This document shows, piece after piece, positions 1-12,800 of a stretch of 64,000 bases of DNA; position 1 is the stretch's first letter; every line of letters begins with the position of its first letter. Position numbers and translations under genes: made by a program. The notes beneath the pieces were generated by a model, which worked only from the letters and a program-made list of their open reading frames with translations, was not told the origin of the DNA and made no database searches. The stretch is from contig JADJGA010000012.1 in the NCBI GenBank assembly GCA_016708265.1, positions 407,001-471,000 of the forward strand, read 5' to 3'. The DNA comes from Saprospiraceae bacterium (lineage in GTDB: Bacteria > Bacteroidota > Bacteroidia > Chitinophagales > Saprospiraceae).

Positions 1-54
1 TTCATTAATAAAATCATGAATTTTGTGATTTTGTTTGAATCTCTTGTTAATAAA

Positions 55-1080
55 ATGATTGCAAAGGAATCTAAAATACTTGTTACCGGAGCTACCGGTT
101 TGGTTGGTTCAAATATTATCCGTCTGCTGGTAAGGAATGGGTATAATAATGTATATGCTTTGATCAGAAAATCGAGCCGTACAGAATTAATAAAGGATAT
201 CCTTGATGTAATTGAAATCGCTGAAGGTGATTTATCAGATATTGTCAGTTTAGATAGCTTACTGGAGAACATTGATATAGTTATCCACTCAGCGGCAATG
301 GTATCATTCAGGAAAAAAGACCGTAAGTCTTTACTGCATGTCAATGTGGAGGGTACTGCGAATCTTTTAAATATCTGTCTTGAGAAGAATATAAAACGAT
401 TCATTCATATTAGTTCCATAGCTGCATTGGGCAGAAAAGAAAGTGGGAAAATGATTGATGAAAACTGTCAATGGGAAGCAAGTGATATAAACTCTGATTA
501 TGCGATTTCTAAATACCTGGCAGAAATGGAAGTTTGGAGAGCATTCGCTGAGGGGATGCCTGTTGCAATCATAAATCCATCAAATATACTTGGAGCTGGA
601 TTCTGGAACAATGGAACGGGTGAAATATTTCACAGGATAAATCATGGATTATCATTTTACCCTACCGGCACAAATGGGTTCGTAGATGTCAGGGATGTTG
701 CATCTATGACAGTAAAACTCATGGAGTCTGATATAACAGGAGAAAGGTTTATTTGTTCTGCAGAAAATGTGAAACATAAGGATATCATAACAAAAATTGC
801 CAAGGGTCTTGGAAAGAATCCACCAACAGTAAAGCTGACAAAAGGCATAATCAGGATTTCATCGTTTTTTATTGATTTCTATAACATTTTAACTTCTGGA
901 AAGTCAAATCTGAGTTCCCAGTCATTAAAGAACGCATCATTTGATTCTTACTACGATAACAGTAAATCAACCGGAAGTTTTGAATTTCAATATACCCCAA
1001 TTGAAAAAACAATTATTGATACTTGTTCAAGTTATATTGAATCTGCAGGGAAAGGATTGGATTATGGAGTTTTCAAATAA
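55..1080 (+). CDS. Extended short-chain dehydrogenase / NAD-dependent epimerase
   Basis: Extended SDR of about 341 residues that probably acts in the cytosol on a sugar-nucleotide, dihydroflavonol-like or steroid-like substrate; the substrate cannot be read from the sequence. The dinucleotide-binding motif VTGATGLVG lies about 10 residues from the chosen start. It is followed by an HSAAMVSF segment, an HISSIAALG strand and the catalytic YAISK (YxxxK). An upstream in-frame ATG at 16 would add 13 residues before the Rossmann strand. I prefer the ATG at 55 because family members begin just before this strand and an AATAAA tract precedes it. The gene ends 180 bases before the convergent pnuC. Family assignment is firm; the specific reaction is not. 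Confidence 0.88.
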   Translation: MIAKESKILVTGATGLVGSNIIRLLVRNGYNNVYALIRKSSRTELIKDILDVIEIAEGDLSDIVSLDSLLENIDIVIHSAAMVSFRKKDRKSLLHVNVEGTANLLNICLEKNIKRFIHISSIAALGRKESGKMIDENCQWEASDINSDYAISKYLAEMEVWRAFAEGMPVAIINPSNILGAGFWNNGTGEIFHRINHGLSFYPTGTNGFVDVRDVASMTVKLMESDITGERFICSAENVKHKDIITKIAKGLGKNPPTVKLTKGIIRISSFFIDFYNILTSGKSNLSSQSLKNASFDSYYDNSKSTGSFEFQYTPIEKTIIDTCSSYIESAGKGLDYGVFK

Positions 1081-1261
1081 TATTTCAATGAAGACTGAAT
1101 CGTAGGATATATAATCTATTCTTACACTTTCCTTTATTCTTTTCAGAAGTGGCATGTAAAAATTGGATAATGAAGATGTATTCAGATTTAGAAAAATTAT
1201 GATAAAAGTATTTTGTCCTGGTGACAAATAAAGCTATTCCTTTTTAACAAGTTTATAAGTT

Positions 1262-1909
1262 TTATTTTATTTTGTTTAGTCCGGCATTGGCTTGAGTCAT
1301 CCTTTTTCTCCATTCTATGTATCCCATTACTGCCAGTACCAGGAAAACAGAATACTGTATTGCCGTAAATCCGAGTCCCTTAATTAAGTAAAGAGGTACG
1401 GATACTATATTACCGGCAATCCACAATGTCCAGTTTTCAAGTTTTTTAAGTGCCATATACCACATTGCAACGAAAAATAAAGCAGTATTTAGAGAATCAA
1501 TATAAGTGATATATGTAATTTTGGTGTTAAAGAATTTGTAAGCATAATAAACAAATAAAATTCCTCCTGCAAAGATCAATATTCCATACATCTTTTCCTT
1601 AAGAGTAGTTCTGGTGATACTTACCATTGAAGTTGTGCCTTTTAATGCCCTGGACCAGTTGATCCATCCATAAATACTCATAGCGAAAAAATATGCATTG
1701 ATCAGCATATCTCCGCGGAGTTCATAGACATTCAAAATATATACATAAAGTCCAGTGCTTATAAGGCCTGATGGATAAACTAAAATATTTTCAATTCTGG
1801 AAAAATAGACACTTAGTATTCCGGTGGAAGCAGCTAATATTTCAAGTACTATGAGATATGTTGCACTCAATCTGTATGGCTCTACTAAAAAATCAATTAT
1901 TCTTTCCAT
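1262..1909 (-). CDS. pnuC: Nicotinamide riboside transporter PnuC
   Basis: Inner-membrane PnuC-family transporter of about 215 residues. The family imports nicotinamide riboside by facilitated diffusion for NAD synthesis. Several hydrophobic segments are visible, and the hallmark aromatic stretch YGWINW follows a transmembrane helix near residue 80; a basic tail ends the protein. The reading frame extends upstream to a TTG at 1927, but that codon sits at the tail of the tRNA-Arg terminator, so the ATG at 1909 (MERIIDF) is the better start. The gene lies directly downstream of tRNA-Arg on the same strand. I saw no NAD-related riboswitch in the short leader. Confidence 0.88.
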   Translation of the reverse strand: MERIIDFLVEPYRLSATYLIVLEILAASTGILSVYFSRIENILVYPSGLISTGLYVYILNVYELRGDMLINAYFFAMSIYGWINWSRALKGTTSMVSITRTTLKEKMYGILIFAGGILFVYYAYKFFNTKITYITYIDSLNTALFFVAMWYMALKKLENWTLWIAGNIVSVPLYLIKGLGFTAIQYSVFLVLAVMGYIEWRKRMTQANAGLNKIK

Positions 1910-1930
1910 TTTGAAATTGATGATCAAATT

Positions 1931-1959
1931 AAAAAAAAAGGCACATTTAGTGCCTTTTT
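1931..1959 (-). terminator. Intrinsic terminator of tRNA-Arg
   Basis: On the minus strand the tRNA 3' end is followed by AAAAAGGCAC, a TAAAT loop and GTGCCTTTTT with a long T run, a canonical Rho-independent terminator. It separates the tRNA from pnuC. Confidence 0.8.
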
Positions 1960-1960
1960 G

Positions 1961-2034
1961 TGATCCGGACAGGATTCGAACCTGTGACCCACAGCTTAGA
2001 AGGCTGTTGCTCTATCCAGCTGAGCTACCGGACC
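1961..2034 (-). tRNA. tRNA-Arg (anticodon UCU)
   Basis: A complete cloverleaf can be drawn. The acceptor GGTCCGG pairs with CCGGATC, the D-arm has AGCTCAGCTGGATAGAGC, the anticodon stem ACAGC/GCTGT encloses loop CTTCTAA (anticodon TCT, reading AGA/AGG), and the T-arm contains GGTTCGAATCC. CCA is not encoded. No integrase or duplicated tRNA end was seen, so it is not being used as an attachment site here. Confidence 0.96.
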
Positions 2035-2217
2035 TTATTTCCCCTATTATAAAAGGACAATCTTTACCGATGGACAATTATTAAATTTGGGTTTGCAAAG
2101 GTATGATTTTTGATTTAAATAACAAAATATAGAAATGAAAATTTTAATTATATGTTAGATATTCTGATTTTGAAAAGAATAATTGATTTGTTATTCTATT
2201 ATTATTTCCATTTTTAT

Positions 2218-2225
2218 TACTTTTG
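2218..2225 (+). promoter_or_regulatory. Possible -7 box (TACTTTTG)
   Basis: Matches the Bacteroidota TAnnTTTG -7 pattern 33 bases before the amidase ATG at 2259. No well-placed -33 TTG was found, so the call is weak. Confidence 0.3.
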
Positions 2226-2258
2226 TACAATAGTATATTATATAATAGAACTAAAATC

Positions 2259-3587
2259 ATGAAACTCAATTTGTTTATATCAACTGCAATACTATTTTTG
2301 TCAGGCTTTACAGTGGCTCAGAATTTGACACTCGAGTTTTTACTGGAGCAAAAAAGAACTGAATTCGGGAATTACAAGCAGGAAATTGATTTATCCGGTT
2401 ACAGATTTCAGGATTTTCTAGCATTGTCATTGAAGATTGAAGGAGATGACTTAATTCATGATGGTGTCCGAATAAAAGTTCAGGCAATGGATTCAGTTTA
2501 TCAGTTAAAGCAATTTCATGAAGAATTGGTGGAAGGACTATTTGTCAGTGAATTATTGTATTTACCCGTATCGGATGCCGGTATTTTAAAGTTTACTTTT
2601 GACTACAATTCAAATATAAATGTTCAAAAACTAAAAGGCATGATCCGTTTTTTTTCTCCTGGAGGAATTAAAATAGAGTCAAAACCATTCAAAAAAAAAA
2701 GTGCTTTAGCAGATTTTTCAGATTGTAATTGTCTCCAGCCTGACTTTGTTTCAAGATCAATTTGGGGTGGTAGCTTCGGTCTGAACGAGAATATTTATAA
2801 ACCACCGGCAAGCTACACTGATGTTACTCATCTGATAGTACATCATAGTGCAGGAACCAATACCAGCAGCAACTGGCCGGGAGTCGTGGCATCAATATTT
2901 GATTTTCATGTAAATACCAACGGATGGCAGGATATTGGTTACAATTGGCTGATTGATCCAAATGGAATTATTTATGAAGGCAGGGGAGGAGGAGATAATG
3001 TGAGGGGTGCACATATGTGCGGTTACAATAACAATACTATGGGAGTCTGTATTTTAGGAACATATACTTCTGTAGCTCCAACTCAAAAATCAATTGAAGC
3101 AATAAAAAATTTGTTTGCCTGGAAAAGCTGCAAAGAAGAAATTGATCCGGTTGGAAGCGGGCAGATCACTTCTTATCCGGGATTCATGAAAAATATTTCA
3201 GGGCATAAAGATGGTTGTTCCCCTAATTATACGGAATGCCCTGGAGTGGTCTTTTATTCATTATTGGATTCCATCAGATACAGTACAAAAAATAGAATTG
3301 ACAATGAATGTTCTGGTTCATCGGTAATTCAAAATGATAAGATGAGTGAACCCGTAATAGTATTCCCAAACCCGGTATCAGGAATTTTATATTATGAAAT
3401 TACTGACAACAGGGAAATTAAAGAGTTGATCGTTTTTAATAATTTTGGAGAAAAAGTATTTAGAAATGATCATGGATCTGATAAATCAGGAAAACTTGAT
3501 GTCAGCAGACTTAATAATGGAATGTTTTACGTTAAGTTTAAATTTTCAAACGGAATATATAACAGAAAATTTATCAAAATTGATTAA
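2259..3587 (+). CDS. Secreted PGRP-type N-acetylmuramoyl-L-alanine amidase with T9SS sorting domain
   Basis: Predicted zinc amidase that cuts the bond between muramic acid and L-alanine in peptidoglycan. An N-terminal signal peptide (MKLNLFISTAILFLSG) is followed by about 140 residues of beta-rich sequence. The amidase_2/PGRP domain comes next: LIVHHSAGTN supplies a zinc histidine, GYNWLIDPNGIIYEGRGG is the family core, and HKDGCSPNYTECPG supplies the second histidine and the cysteine ligand. The last 80 residues (VFPNPVSGILYYEI through FIKID) form a T9SS type-A sorting domain, so the enzyme is predicted to be exported or anchored at the surface. An in-frame ATG at 2223 is rejected because it would bury the signal peptide. 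It could act on prey or competitor walls, or in remodelling its own wall. Confidence 0.87.
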   Translation: MKLNLFISTAILFLSGFTVAQNLTLEFLLEQKRTEFGNYKQEIDLSGYRFQDFLALSLKIEGDDLIHDGVRIKVQAMDSVYQLKQFHEELVEGLFVSELLYLPVSDAGILKFTFDYNSNINVQKLKGMIRFFSPGGIKIESKPFKKKSALADFSDCNCLQPDFVSRSIWGGSFGLNENIYKPPASYTDVTHLIVHHSAGTNTSSNWPGVVASIFDFHVNTNGWQDIGYNWLIDPNGIIYEGRGGGDNVRGAHMCGYNNNTMGVCILGTYTSVAPTQKSIEAIKNLFAWKSCKEEIDPVGSGQITSYPGFMKNISGHKDGCSPNYTECPGVVFYSLLDSIRYSTKNRIDNECSGSSVIQNDKMSEPVIVFPNPVSGILYYEITDNREIKELIVFNNFGEKVFRNDHGSDKSGKLDVSRLNNGMFYVKFKFSNGIYNRKFIKID

Positions 3588-3690
3588 TTCATTGATGTAA
3601 TCATAATCCTTGACAAAATACATATTAAATATTTTTTTAATATTATTTAAAAAAAGTGCAAAATATTTTTTATATTAAAAATTATTTATA

Positions 3691-3698
3691 TATATTTG
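3691..3698 (+). promoter_or_regulatory. Possible -7 box (TATATTTG) of the giant adhesin gene
   Basis: A TAnnTTTG match about 140 bases before the ATG at 3836. If used, it leaves an unusually long untranslated leader. No clear -33 element was seen. Confidence 0.3.
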
Positions 3699-3835
3699 CA
3701 TATTGAATGTCTGATAAATAGGACATTTCGACTAAGTCCTGAATCTTCACAGTAAACAATAGTATCAAATTTGTATATCATTGGTTTTAATAATCAATTG
3801 AATATATATTTATTTTTATTTTAACTAAGGTCAAA

Positions 3836-6800
3836 ATGAGAAAGCTATTATTACAAAATTGTTTTGCTGTGAAAATTGGAATTTATAAGAAAATTGGAAT
3901 TTTTTCTTTATTTTCAGTTTTGTTATTAATCAACAGCAATAAAATTATTAGTCAATGCTCCCCTGTTGCCGGAGAGATTTCAGGAAAAGTACTTAATGAT
4001 GTCAATTTTAATGATATTATTGATGCTTTTGATCGCGGCCTTGAAGGAATTGAGGTTGTAGCATATGACAAACATCAGACTGTTTTATCAAAAGACACAA
4101 CTGATGCAAATGGGTACTATAATTTAAAAGGCTTATCAGATGGTTCTGTTTACAGATTAGAATATAAGTACTCAGAGCTTTTTTATCTGGTTAAATCATT
4201 TAAAGATATAGTAAGTATAAAAGCTCCGGCATGTGATGCCTTGCTTTTATTACATATACCTACAGCCTACACACCCCAGAATCCTTTGGTTATTATGCCT
4301 ATGTTCATTCAGGGTAAACCGAATGAGTTCGTAAATAGTGGTGTTGTTTTAACTTATCCAACAAGTTTTTCATCCGGGACTCCCTTTCAGGAGATAGTTA
4401 AAAAAAGTGAAACCGGTGCAGTCTGGGGTTCAGCATTCAAAAGGTCAACGCAACAATTGTTCACTTCTGCATTTGTTAAACAATATGCATATTTGGGACC
4501 CGCAGGTCATGGTGCAATTTATCTGACAACAAAAACTCAGTCTGGTTGGAAAACAACCACTTATGTGGATCTGATGTCAATAGGTATAAATCTGGGTAGT
4601 CTAAGTGTAACCGATGCTCAGGATTGTGCATACGGAGCACAGGTCGGATATATTGGAATAGGGTCAATTGAATTGTCAGAAGACGAAAAATATCTTTTTG
4701 CAACAAATTTATTCAGGAATACTCTAATTAAAATACCTACTGATAGGAGTAAACTGAATGAAATTGAAGAAATACAAATCCCTGATCCGGGTTGCATTGG
4801 AGGAAATAAACATGCATTTGCACTGAAAAACTATAATGGCAAACTTTATATCGGAGTTAGCTGCGGGGCTGAATTGTCAAAAGATGAGGTTAATAATACT
4901 TTGAATATTTATGAATATGATTATAAAAATAAAACATTTACAGAAGTATTTCAAACAAGTTACCCAAAAGGGTTTTTAGCAAACAATCCAAGCCATGATG
5001 TTAAGGTACAGCATTGGCTAACAGGTATAGAGTTTACTGATGAAGGTAATATGATTCTGGTGCTAAATGATAGAATCGGACATAGATATTGCACGGGAAC
5101 AGCAGGCAGACTTGATGTTCAGAACGGAGATATTTTGATTGTCTGGAAGAATAATGGTGTGTGGCAGTTGGAAAACAATGGTAAAGCAGGATCTTTAACA
5201 GGATCCGGAGTTGGTAATGGTCAGGGCCCGGGTGGAGGAGAATTTTTTGGATTTGATTATTGGCCAACAAATCCGTTATTGCACCCTGAAACATCTACAG
5301 GGAGTGCATTAGTGATTCCGGGGTCAGGAGAAGTGATAGTGCCGGTATATGATCCTGAAGCCTCAGCTTATTCTGGTGGAGTAAAAAGATTTAAAACGTC
5401 AAATGGTGCTTTAAATGGCACATTTTCTGTTTATACCCACAAGACATTCCCACAATTCGGAAAAGCAACAGGATTTGGAGATGTTGAAGCTTTATATAGT
5501 CCGCTTCCTCTTGAAATTGGTGATTATGTTTGGATTGATGAGGATAAAGATGGAATTCAGGATCCGGAAGAAACTGGAGTTCCGGGGTTAGCTATTTCAT
5601 TATATGATGAGAATTGCATTAAAGTTGGTACCACAACTACTAACTCTAAAGGTTATTATTTGTTCAGCAATGCAAATGTAGATGTTAATAGCGATGGCAC
5701 ATTTGATAATCTTGAAATTCTGAAACAATATTATGTAGTAATTGATGATCCAAAGTTCTCAACTGAAAAGCTTAATTTGGATGGCAAACCATATTACCTT
5801 ACTATTTTAAATAAAGGGACAGGCGAGAACAGAGAAAAGAATGACAGTGATGGTTTTATTGCTCAGGGAGTTTGTTTATCATTTAACGGGAAACCATATA
5901 TTCCTGTGATGACAGAATCATCAGGACACAACAGGTATGATGCCGATTTTGGTTTTTCTGAAGTTAAAATATTCGATCTTGCATTGAGAAAAACTCTCGT
6001 AACACAAAAGGCTGTAAGCTATGATGACAATGTGACTTTCAAAATATCTGTATTCAATCAGGGAACTGTCTCAGCCCAAAATATATATATTACTGATTAT
6101 ATCAATTCAGGATATGAATATGATGAAACAATAAATACTGAGTGGGTTTTTAATGGCAACAAAGCAAAATATAGATATGTTTCGGAATTAAAACCCGGAG
6201 ATAGTTTTGAAGCTTTAATTACTCTTAAAGTTAAACCGAATTCCAAACTTAATGATTTTATCAATTATGCTGAAATATCTTCTGCTTTAGATCCTGATGG
6301 TAATCCGGGTTTAGATGTCGATTCCAAAATGGATGATATTTTAGGAAATGATAAAGGAGGGGAAATTAATTATAGTAAAAGCAAGGCAGTACTTGCTACT
6401 GACGATATGATTGACGACGATGGTAACCGTGATGAAGACGATCATGATCCTGCAACTATCAATGTAATGGATATGGCATTGATAAAAGCTGTTTTGGATG
6501 AAAAACTTATTTTCAGAGTTAAAGACACAATCACATTTGGAATAAATGTATACAATCAGGGATCTGTCGCTGCCAAAACATACGAAATAGTAGACTACGT
6601 AACAGATGATTTCATTTTTGATGGTAATATCAATCCTGGATGGGTAAAAATTTCGCCTTCAATTGTGAAATTTAATATGAATGAAGAATTGTTGCCTTTT
6701 GAAAACAGGCAATTTAAAATAAAGCTTATTGTAAGTGAAAATTCTCAAACAGACAATTTAATGAATTATGCTGAAATATCAAAGGTGACAACTGAAACTG

Positions 6801-9800
6801 AAACTGATCCAAAAGACTATGACTCAACCCCTAATGCAATTAAGGATGATGATTCAGGTGCAGTTCCCGGGACTATAACTCAGCATAATATAAATCTGTC
6901 ACCAAGATCTGCGGTTCCTGATGAAGATGACCATGATGTGGCAACGATAAGCATTAAAAATTATGACCTTGCACTTACGAAAATAGCGAAGAAACATAAC
7001 CTGAAAGAAGGAGAAACTGTAAGTTTTGAAATTGAAGTATTTAATCAGGGTTCCATTACAGCAGACAAGATTTCAATAGTTGATTATCTTGATGAAGGAT
7101 TTGTTTTACAGGATTCGAAGTGGAAATATTATCAAAATGACAACAGTAGGGCAGAAATTTTATTATCAATTGACAACGGACTCCTTCCTCCTGTCGGTTT
7201 ACTACCTGGCAGATCTGTTAAAACAGACATTACTTTGTTGTTGAACTCAGTTGCAGATGATGTAAATTTCCTGACCAATTATGCTGAAATCAAATCATCT
7301 TATGATATTACAGGGAATAATTTCGGAATCTATGATAAAGATTCAAAACCTGACGATAACAAATCAAATGATGCAAGAGGAACAGATAATCAACTCAATG
7401 GAAATGGTTTAAATGATGAGGATGATCATGACTGGGCAAAAGTTTTTGTGAGGTCACAAATAATTCTTGATCCTTGTATTTGCCTTAATAATGCAACAGA
7501 TGAAGCAAATGGTCAATTCAGGATTGAAGTTGCAGTTTATTCTCCTGGTGGGCAGAATTGGAGAATAGATTCTTTAAGCAGCTTTTATGATTTAATGAGT
7601 CCGGCACCACCTTCACAACCGTTTTTATATGCTATTGGAACTCCTATGATCGAGTCAATCTATACTCTGTCAGAAGGAATAAGTAAATATACAATTCAAG
7701 CAATACACATTAACAATATACCTTATTATGTTAGGTTTGTAAATGATTTGGGAGATAAAAGATTTGTGGATTTGCATTCGGGACTATGTGACTATGAGAT
7801 CCCTGAAATTTCGGGAAATACTGGTACATGTTTAAATGAAGTAGAAAATTACAGTATTGCAAATGTAAATCCAAATGCAGTTTACAGATGGTCTTTACCA
7901 ACCGGAGGAGGCACAATAATTGGCTCCGATATTGGTCCTGATGTCATGATTCAATGGGGATCAGTACCAGGTATATACAACTTAAAAGTAGTTGATAATG
8001 CTTCTGGTAATTGCATTGCACCTAAAACTAATTTCATTGTAAAAATTGGCAATTCAGCAGGTTCTCTTGTTTCAGATGATTACATTATTAGTAGTGTTGA
8101 TGATGACTGCGAACTTGAGGTAACACCGGAAATGATCCTTGAGACTTCAATTAATCCTAATACTCCTTTTGAAATTTCACTTTATGACCCGTCGGGAAAC
8201 AAATTACCAACTAATATCATTACTTCTGAATATATTGGAATAGAAATACTGGCTGTTATTAAAGATCAATGTGGCGGACAAAAAGCATCAACAATAATTA
8301 AAGCAGTCGATTTTATTGAGCCTTTAATAGATTGCGAAGATGCAATCGTAGAATGTGAGAATATGGCAGTATATCCGGGACCTGTTGTCAGTGATAATTG
8401 CGATTCTGACCCTTTGATGATAATCACAAATGAAACTTCTGTACTTCAGAATTGCCTTTCAGATTTTGCAAAGGTAATTACAAGAGAATATGTGGCATTT
8501 GATAAATATGGCAATAAATCTTTGCCATGTACTCAGATTATAAATGTTAAGAGACTCAATAAATCAGAGGTTGTATTCCCAGAGAACTGGCTGATATCTG
8601 ATAATTCAGCTTTGACCTGCAATGCTTTCAAAGTTGACAATAATGGAAATCCTCACCCTTCTGTTACTGGGACTCCCTTGTATCATGGAAGAGACCTTTT
8701 TACAATATGCAATGATAATTTCTGCGAAGTTACAGTTGGATATAATGATTTTATAGCGGCAGATGATGGTTGTTATAAGAAGATCATAAGGACATGGCAC
8801 GTTTTTGAAAATTGCGAAGAGATAACTTTTGCAAACTTTATAACACATATACAAGTAATAGAAATTCATGATCTGATACCTCCTTTACCGATACCGCCAG
8901 TAAATTTCACAGTCAATACTGATGGTTTATACTGCTCAGCTTTAGTGAAAATTCCGACATTAACAATAAATGATAACTGCTCTGATCAGTTCAAAGTCGA
9001 CATCGTTTATCCAGGAGGAATTTTGCAAAATTCAAATGGAGGATATATCAGACTTCATGAAGGCATAAATGACATAAGATACATGATTTATGATAAGTGC
9101 AATAATCTTACAACTGTAGATTTAAAAGTAACAGTTGTAGATAAAACACCGCCTGTGGCAATTTGTCAGAGGAATACTGTTGTTTCCCTGCCACCTGCAG
9201 GTGAAGCTTTGGTGCCTGCACTTACTTTTAATTCTGGTAGTTATGATGATTGTAATATAGGCAATTTCGAAGTAAAAAGAATGTATGCTGATGATTTTGG
9301 ACCCGATGTTTTGTTCAAATGTTCTGATCTGGATAGTGGCAACATTATGGTAATTCTAAGAGTTTATGATCAATCCGGAAACTGGAATGAATGCATGATA
9401 AATGTTGTAGTTCAGCATAAATATCCACCAACAATAGCATGTCCTGAGTCGAGGGAAGTACAGTGTGATTTCGCTTATGAAAAGACAAATCTATCAAAAT
9501 ACTTTGGAATAGCAACAGGATTTGATAACTGCGGTGTAACTGTAACAGAAGACGTACCTGCCATCAATATTACTGAATGTGGAGTAGGTACAATCAAAAG
9601 ACATTTTATTGCGACAGGACGAGGTGGATTGACAAAAGACTGCTACCAAACTATTAAATTTATAAATTCAAATCCATTCAGCAAATCTGATATTAAATGG
9701 CCTCGTGATACTACCCTTACGGGATGTGGAATAGATATGCTTAGTCCAAATATTTTAGGCTGGCCAGTACTAAGCGAAGATCAGTGTGATATTGTCGGAT

Positions 9801-12800
9801 ATAATTATGAAGATACTCGTTTCTATGGAGTTCAGGATGATGCATGTTATACTGTTGTCAGAAGATGGACAGTGGTTGACCAGTGCCAGAGGACGAACGG
9901 AGAATTTAAAAAGTGGTACAACGATCAGTTAATTCATATTAAAAATAATACTGATCCATATATTCTGCCTCTGAGCAGCATTGATACATGTTCCTTTGAT
10001 ATAAACTGTCATTATGGTTATGTTACATTGAATGCATATGCTTCTGACGATTGCACAGATCCGGATGACCTTCAGTGGAGGTTTACAATTGACCTGTACT
10101 CAAATGGTAGTATCGATTCAACTGGACACCAGATTGGAGGCACTGCAATTGCAAGTGGTACTTACCCAATAGGATCCCATAAAATAGTGTGGACAGTTGA
10201 AGACAGATGCGGAAGTTCTTATACAAGAACACAAACTTTCAGGATCAAGAACTGCAAAAAGCCAACAGCTATCTGCATTGATAATCTTGTAGTTGAACTT
10301 GTGCCAACTTTGGTAAATGGAAAAACCGTAGGAATAGCTTCATTGCTTGCTAATTATTTTGATCATGGAAGCTATCATTCATGTGGTTATCCATTGAAAT
10401 ACAGTTTCAGTATTGATACAAAAGACACTTTACTTATTCTTGACTGTTCTTGGATTTCAAAAAAATATCATGATATTACTCTTTATGTAACTGATCCTTT
10501 TGGCAATTTTGATTATTGTATAACCCGACTTGAAGTACAGGATAATAACTATATCTGCAATCCTTTTGACAGATGCATCTCATGGCCTAAGGATACTATA
10601 ATTGTTGCAACATGCAATCCAAACCTGACACCTGGTGCCGGCATTGCCGATGCTCTGGAGATAAATAATCAATGTGGTTGTGATAAATATAAAGTGACAT
10701 ACAAAGATCAGGTTATCCCCGATGCGACAACAACATGCAAGGAAATCAGAAGAACATGGGAAGTGGATTTCAATTGTTCCAATCTGGACACAACTATTTA
10801 TTTCATTCAGACAATAATCTTAAAAAACAACAAGACTCCAGCTTTGAATTGTGCGCCTCCGATTAGTGTAAATGCAGGACCAAATTGTAATGCATTTGTA
10901 AATATACCGGTACCAACATATGATTCCGGCACATGCAATACAGGTCTGACTTTGTCTCATAATTCAATATACGTTTCGAATCCGGGAGTCAATGCAAGTG
11001 GAGTTTATCCGACAGGCACTACACCGGTTGCTTATACCCTCAAAGATGTATGTAACAATCAGTCAGTTTGTACTATATTAATTACGGTTGAAGATAAAAC
11101 AAAACCTGTTTGTAATCCAAATAATAAAACAGTTGCATTGAATTCTGCCGGCCAAGTGACTATAACCGGGGCAGATGTTGCATCGGGATCTACTGATAAT
11201 TGCGGAATTTCAACAATTACAGTTGTTCCTAATTCATTTGGATGCGATGACCTTGGGCAAAATACAGTGGTGATTACTGTAAAGGATATTTATAATAACA
11301 CAAGTACCTGCAATGCAATAGTAACAGTAATAGATACATTGACAAAATTATGCAATGCAAAAAATGCCACTTTATATCTTAACAGTAATGGAGTGGGAAT
11401 TTTAAATCCTCAGGATGTATATTCAGGTTCTGGAGGTTGTGGTGGTTCATCAAATGTTACATTGCAGGTAATTCCAAATACATTTGGTTGTGATGATATT
11501 GGACCAAACACGGTTCAACTTATAGTTACTGATAATGTTACAGGGGAATCTGATACATGTTCAGCAACTGTAACGGTTATTGATCTGATCCCTCCGCAAT
11601 GTCTTGTTCACAATTTTACTGTTTATATTGGTCAAAATGGTACCGGAAGTTTCACCTTTGAAGATATAGATGACGGCAGTTTTGATCCATGCGGAGAAAT
11701 TGTTGACACAGCAATTAATAATACTACTTTTATTTGTGAAGATGCCGGATTAATAGAATCAGTTCTGGTCACTCTTACGGATAATAGCGGTAATGTCTCT
11801 GTTTGCCAGTCATTAATAACTGTTCTTGATACAATTAAGCCGGTTTGTCAAGCTATTGATACATTGGAAATTCCATTGGATAACACAGGAATGGCTGTTA
11901 TCACAGGTCAGACTGTCGATTTTGCCAGTTTTGATCAATGTGGTTTTATTACTTTGGAAGTAAATCCTGATACATTTTACTGCAATGATGCAGGTATTCC
12001 AATCGAATTCCTGCTAACTGTCGGTGATGGCAATGGTAACTTCAGTTCATGTTCGGGAATTTTAATAGTGCAGGACACAACTCCTCCAAATATTATTTGC
12101 CCGGCTGATACTACTATTAGTTGTCTGGGAGTTCCGGATCAGGAATTATTTACTGAAGTATTTGGAGAACCATTGATTTATGATAACTGTTCTCAGGGAG
12201 GAGATTATGTAGAAATTGTCGTTTCGAATGTAAATGATTGCGGAGATGGTGTTATTACTAGGAATTTCACTATTGAAGATCCGAGCGGAAACTCTTCAAC
12301 ATGTACACAATTGATAGTCGTGGAAGCTGAACCAGATAACTTCAACGAATCAGATATAACGTGGCCTGAGGATACTATTTTTGTCGATAACTGTATAACC
12401 GTTGATCCGGAATCACTATTCAGCGATCCTGTTCTGGATTTGACAAATGCGGGGTGTGCGAATATTACAGTAACTTATGTTGATACAGATCTTTCACCCG
12501 GAGGTAATTGTAATGATACTATTCAGAGAGTATGGACTGTAAAGGATTTTTGCCAATTTGGTATTGATCCAAATACCGGAGTATATGAATTTACACAGCT
12601 ATTGTTCATTGTTGATGATCAACCTCCAGTAATTACCGCTCCCGGAAACACAGCTGTTAAGATACCGGAAACAGTTTGTGACAATATCATTTATGTTGAT
12701 CTTTCAGCTTCAATTACCGATTGTGATCCTAATGTAATTGCAACAAATAATTCACCTTATGCTGATAATAACAATAGTGCTGATGCAAGCGGAACATACC

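Noticed and set aside
1824..2084. Plus-strand frame of 86 codons across tRNA-Arg
   Set aside because: It runs antisense through the tRNA and its terminator and into pnuC; its DRIRTCDPQLRRL-like translation is the familiar false product of a tRNA antisense strand.
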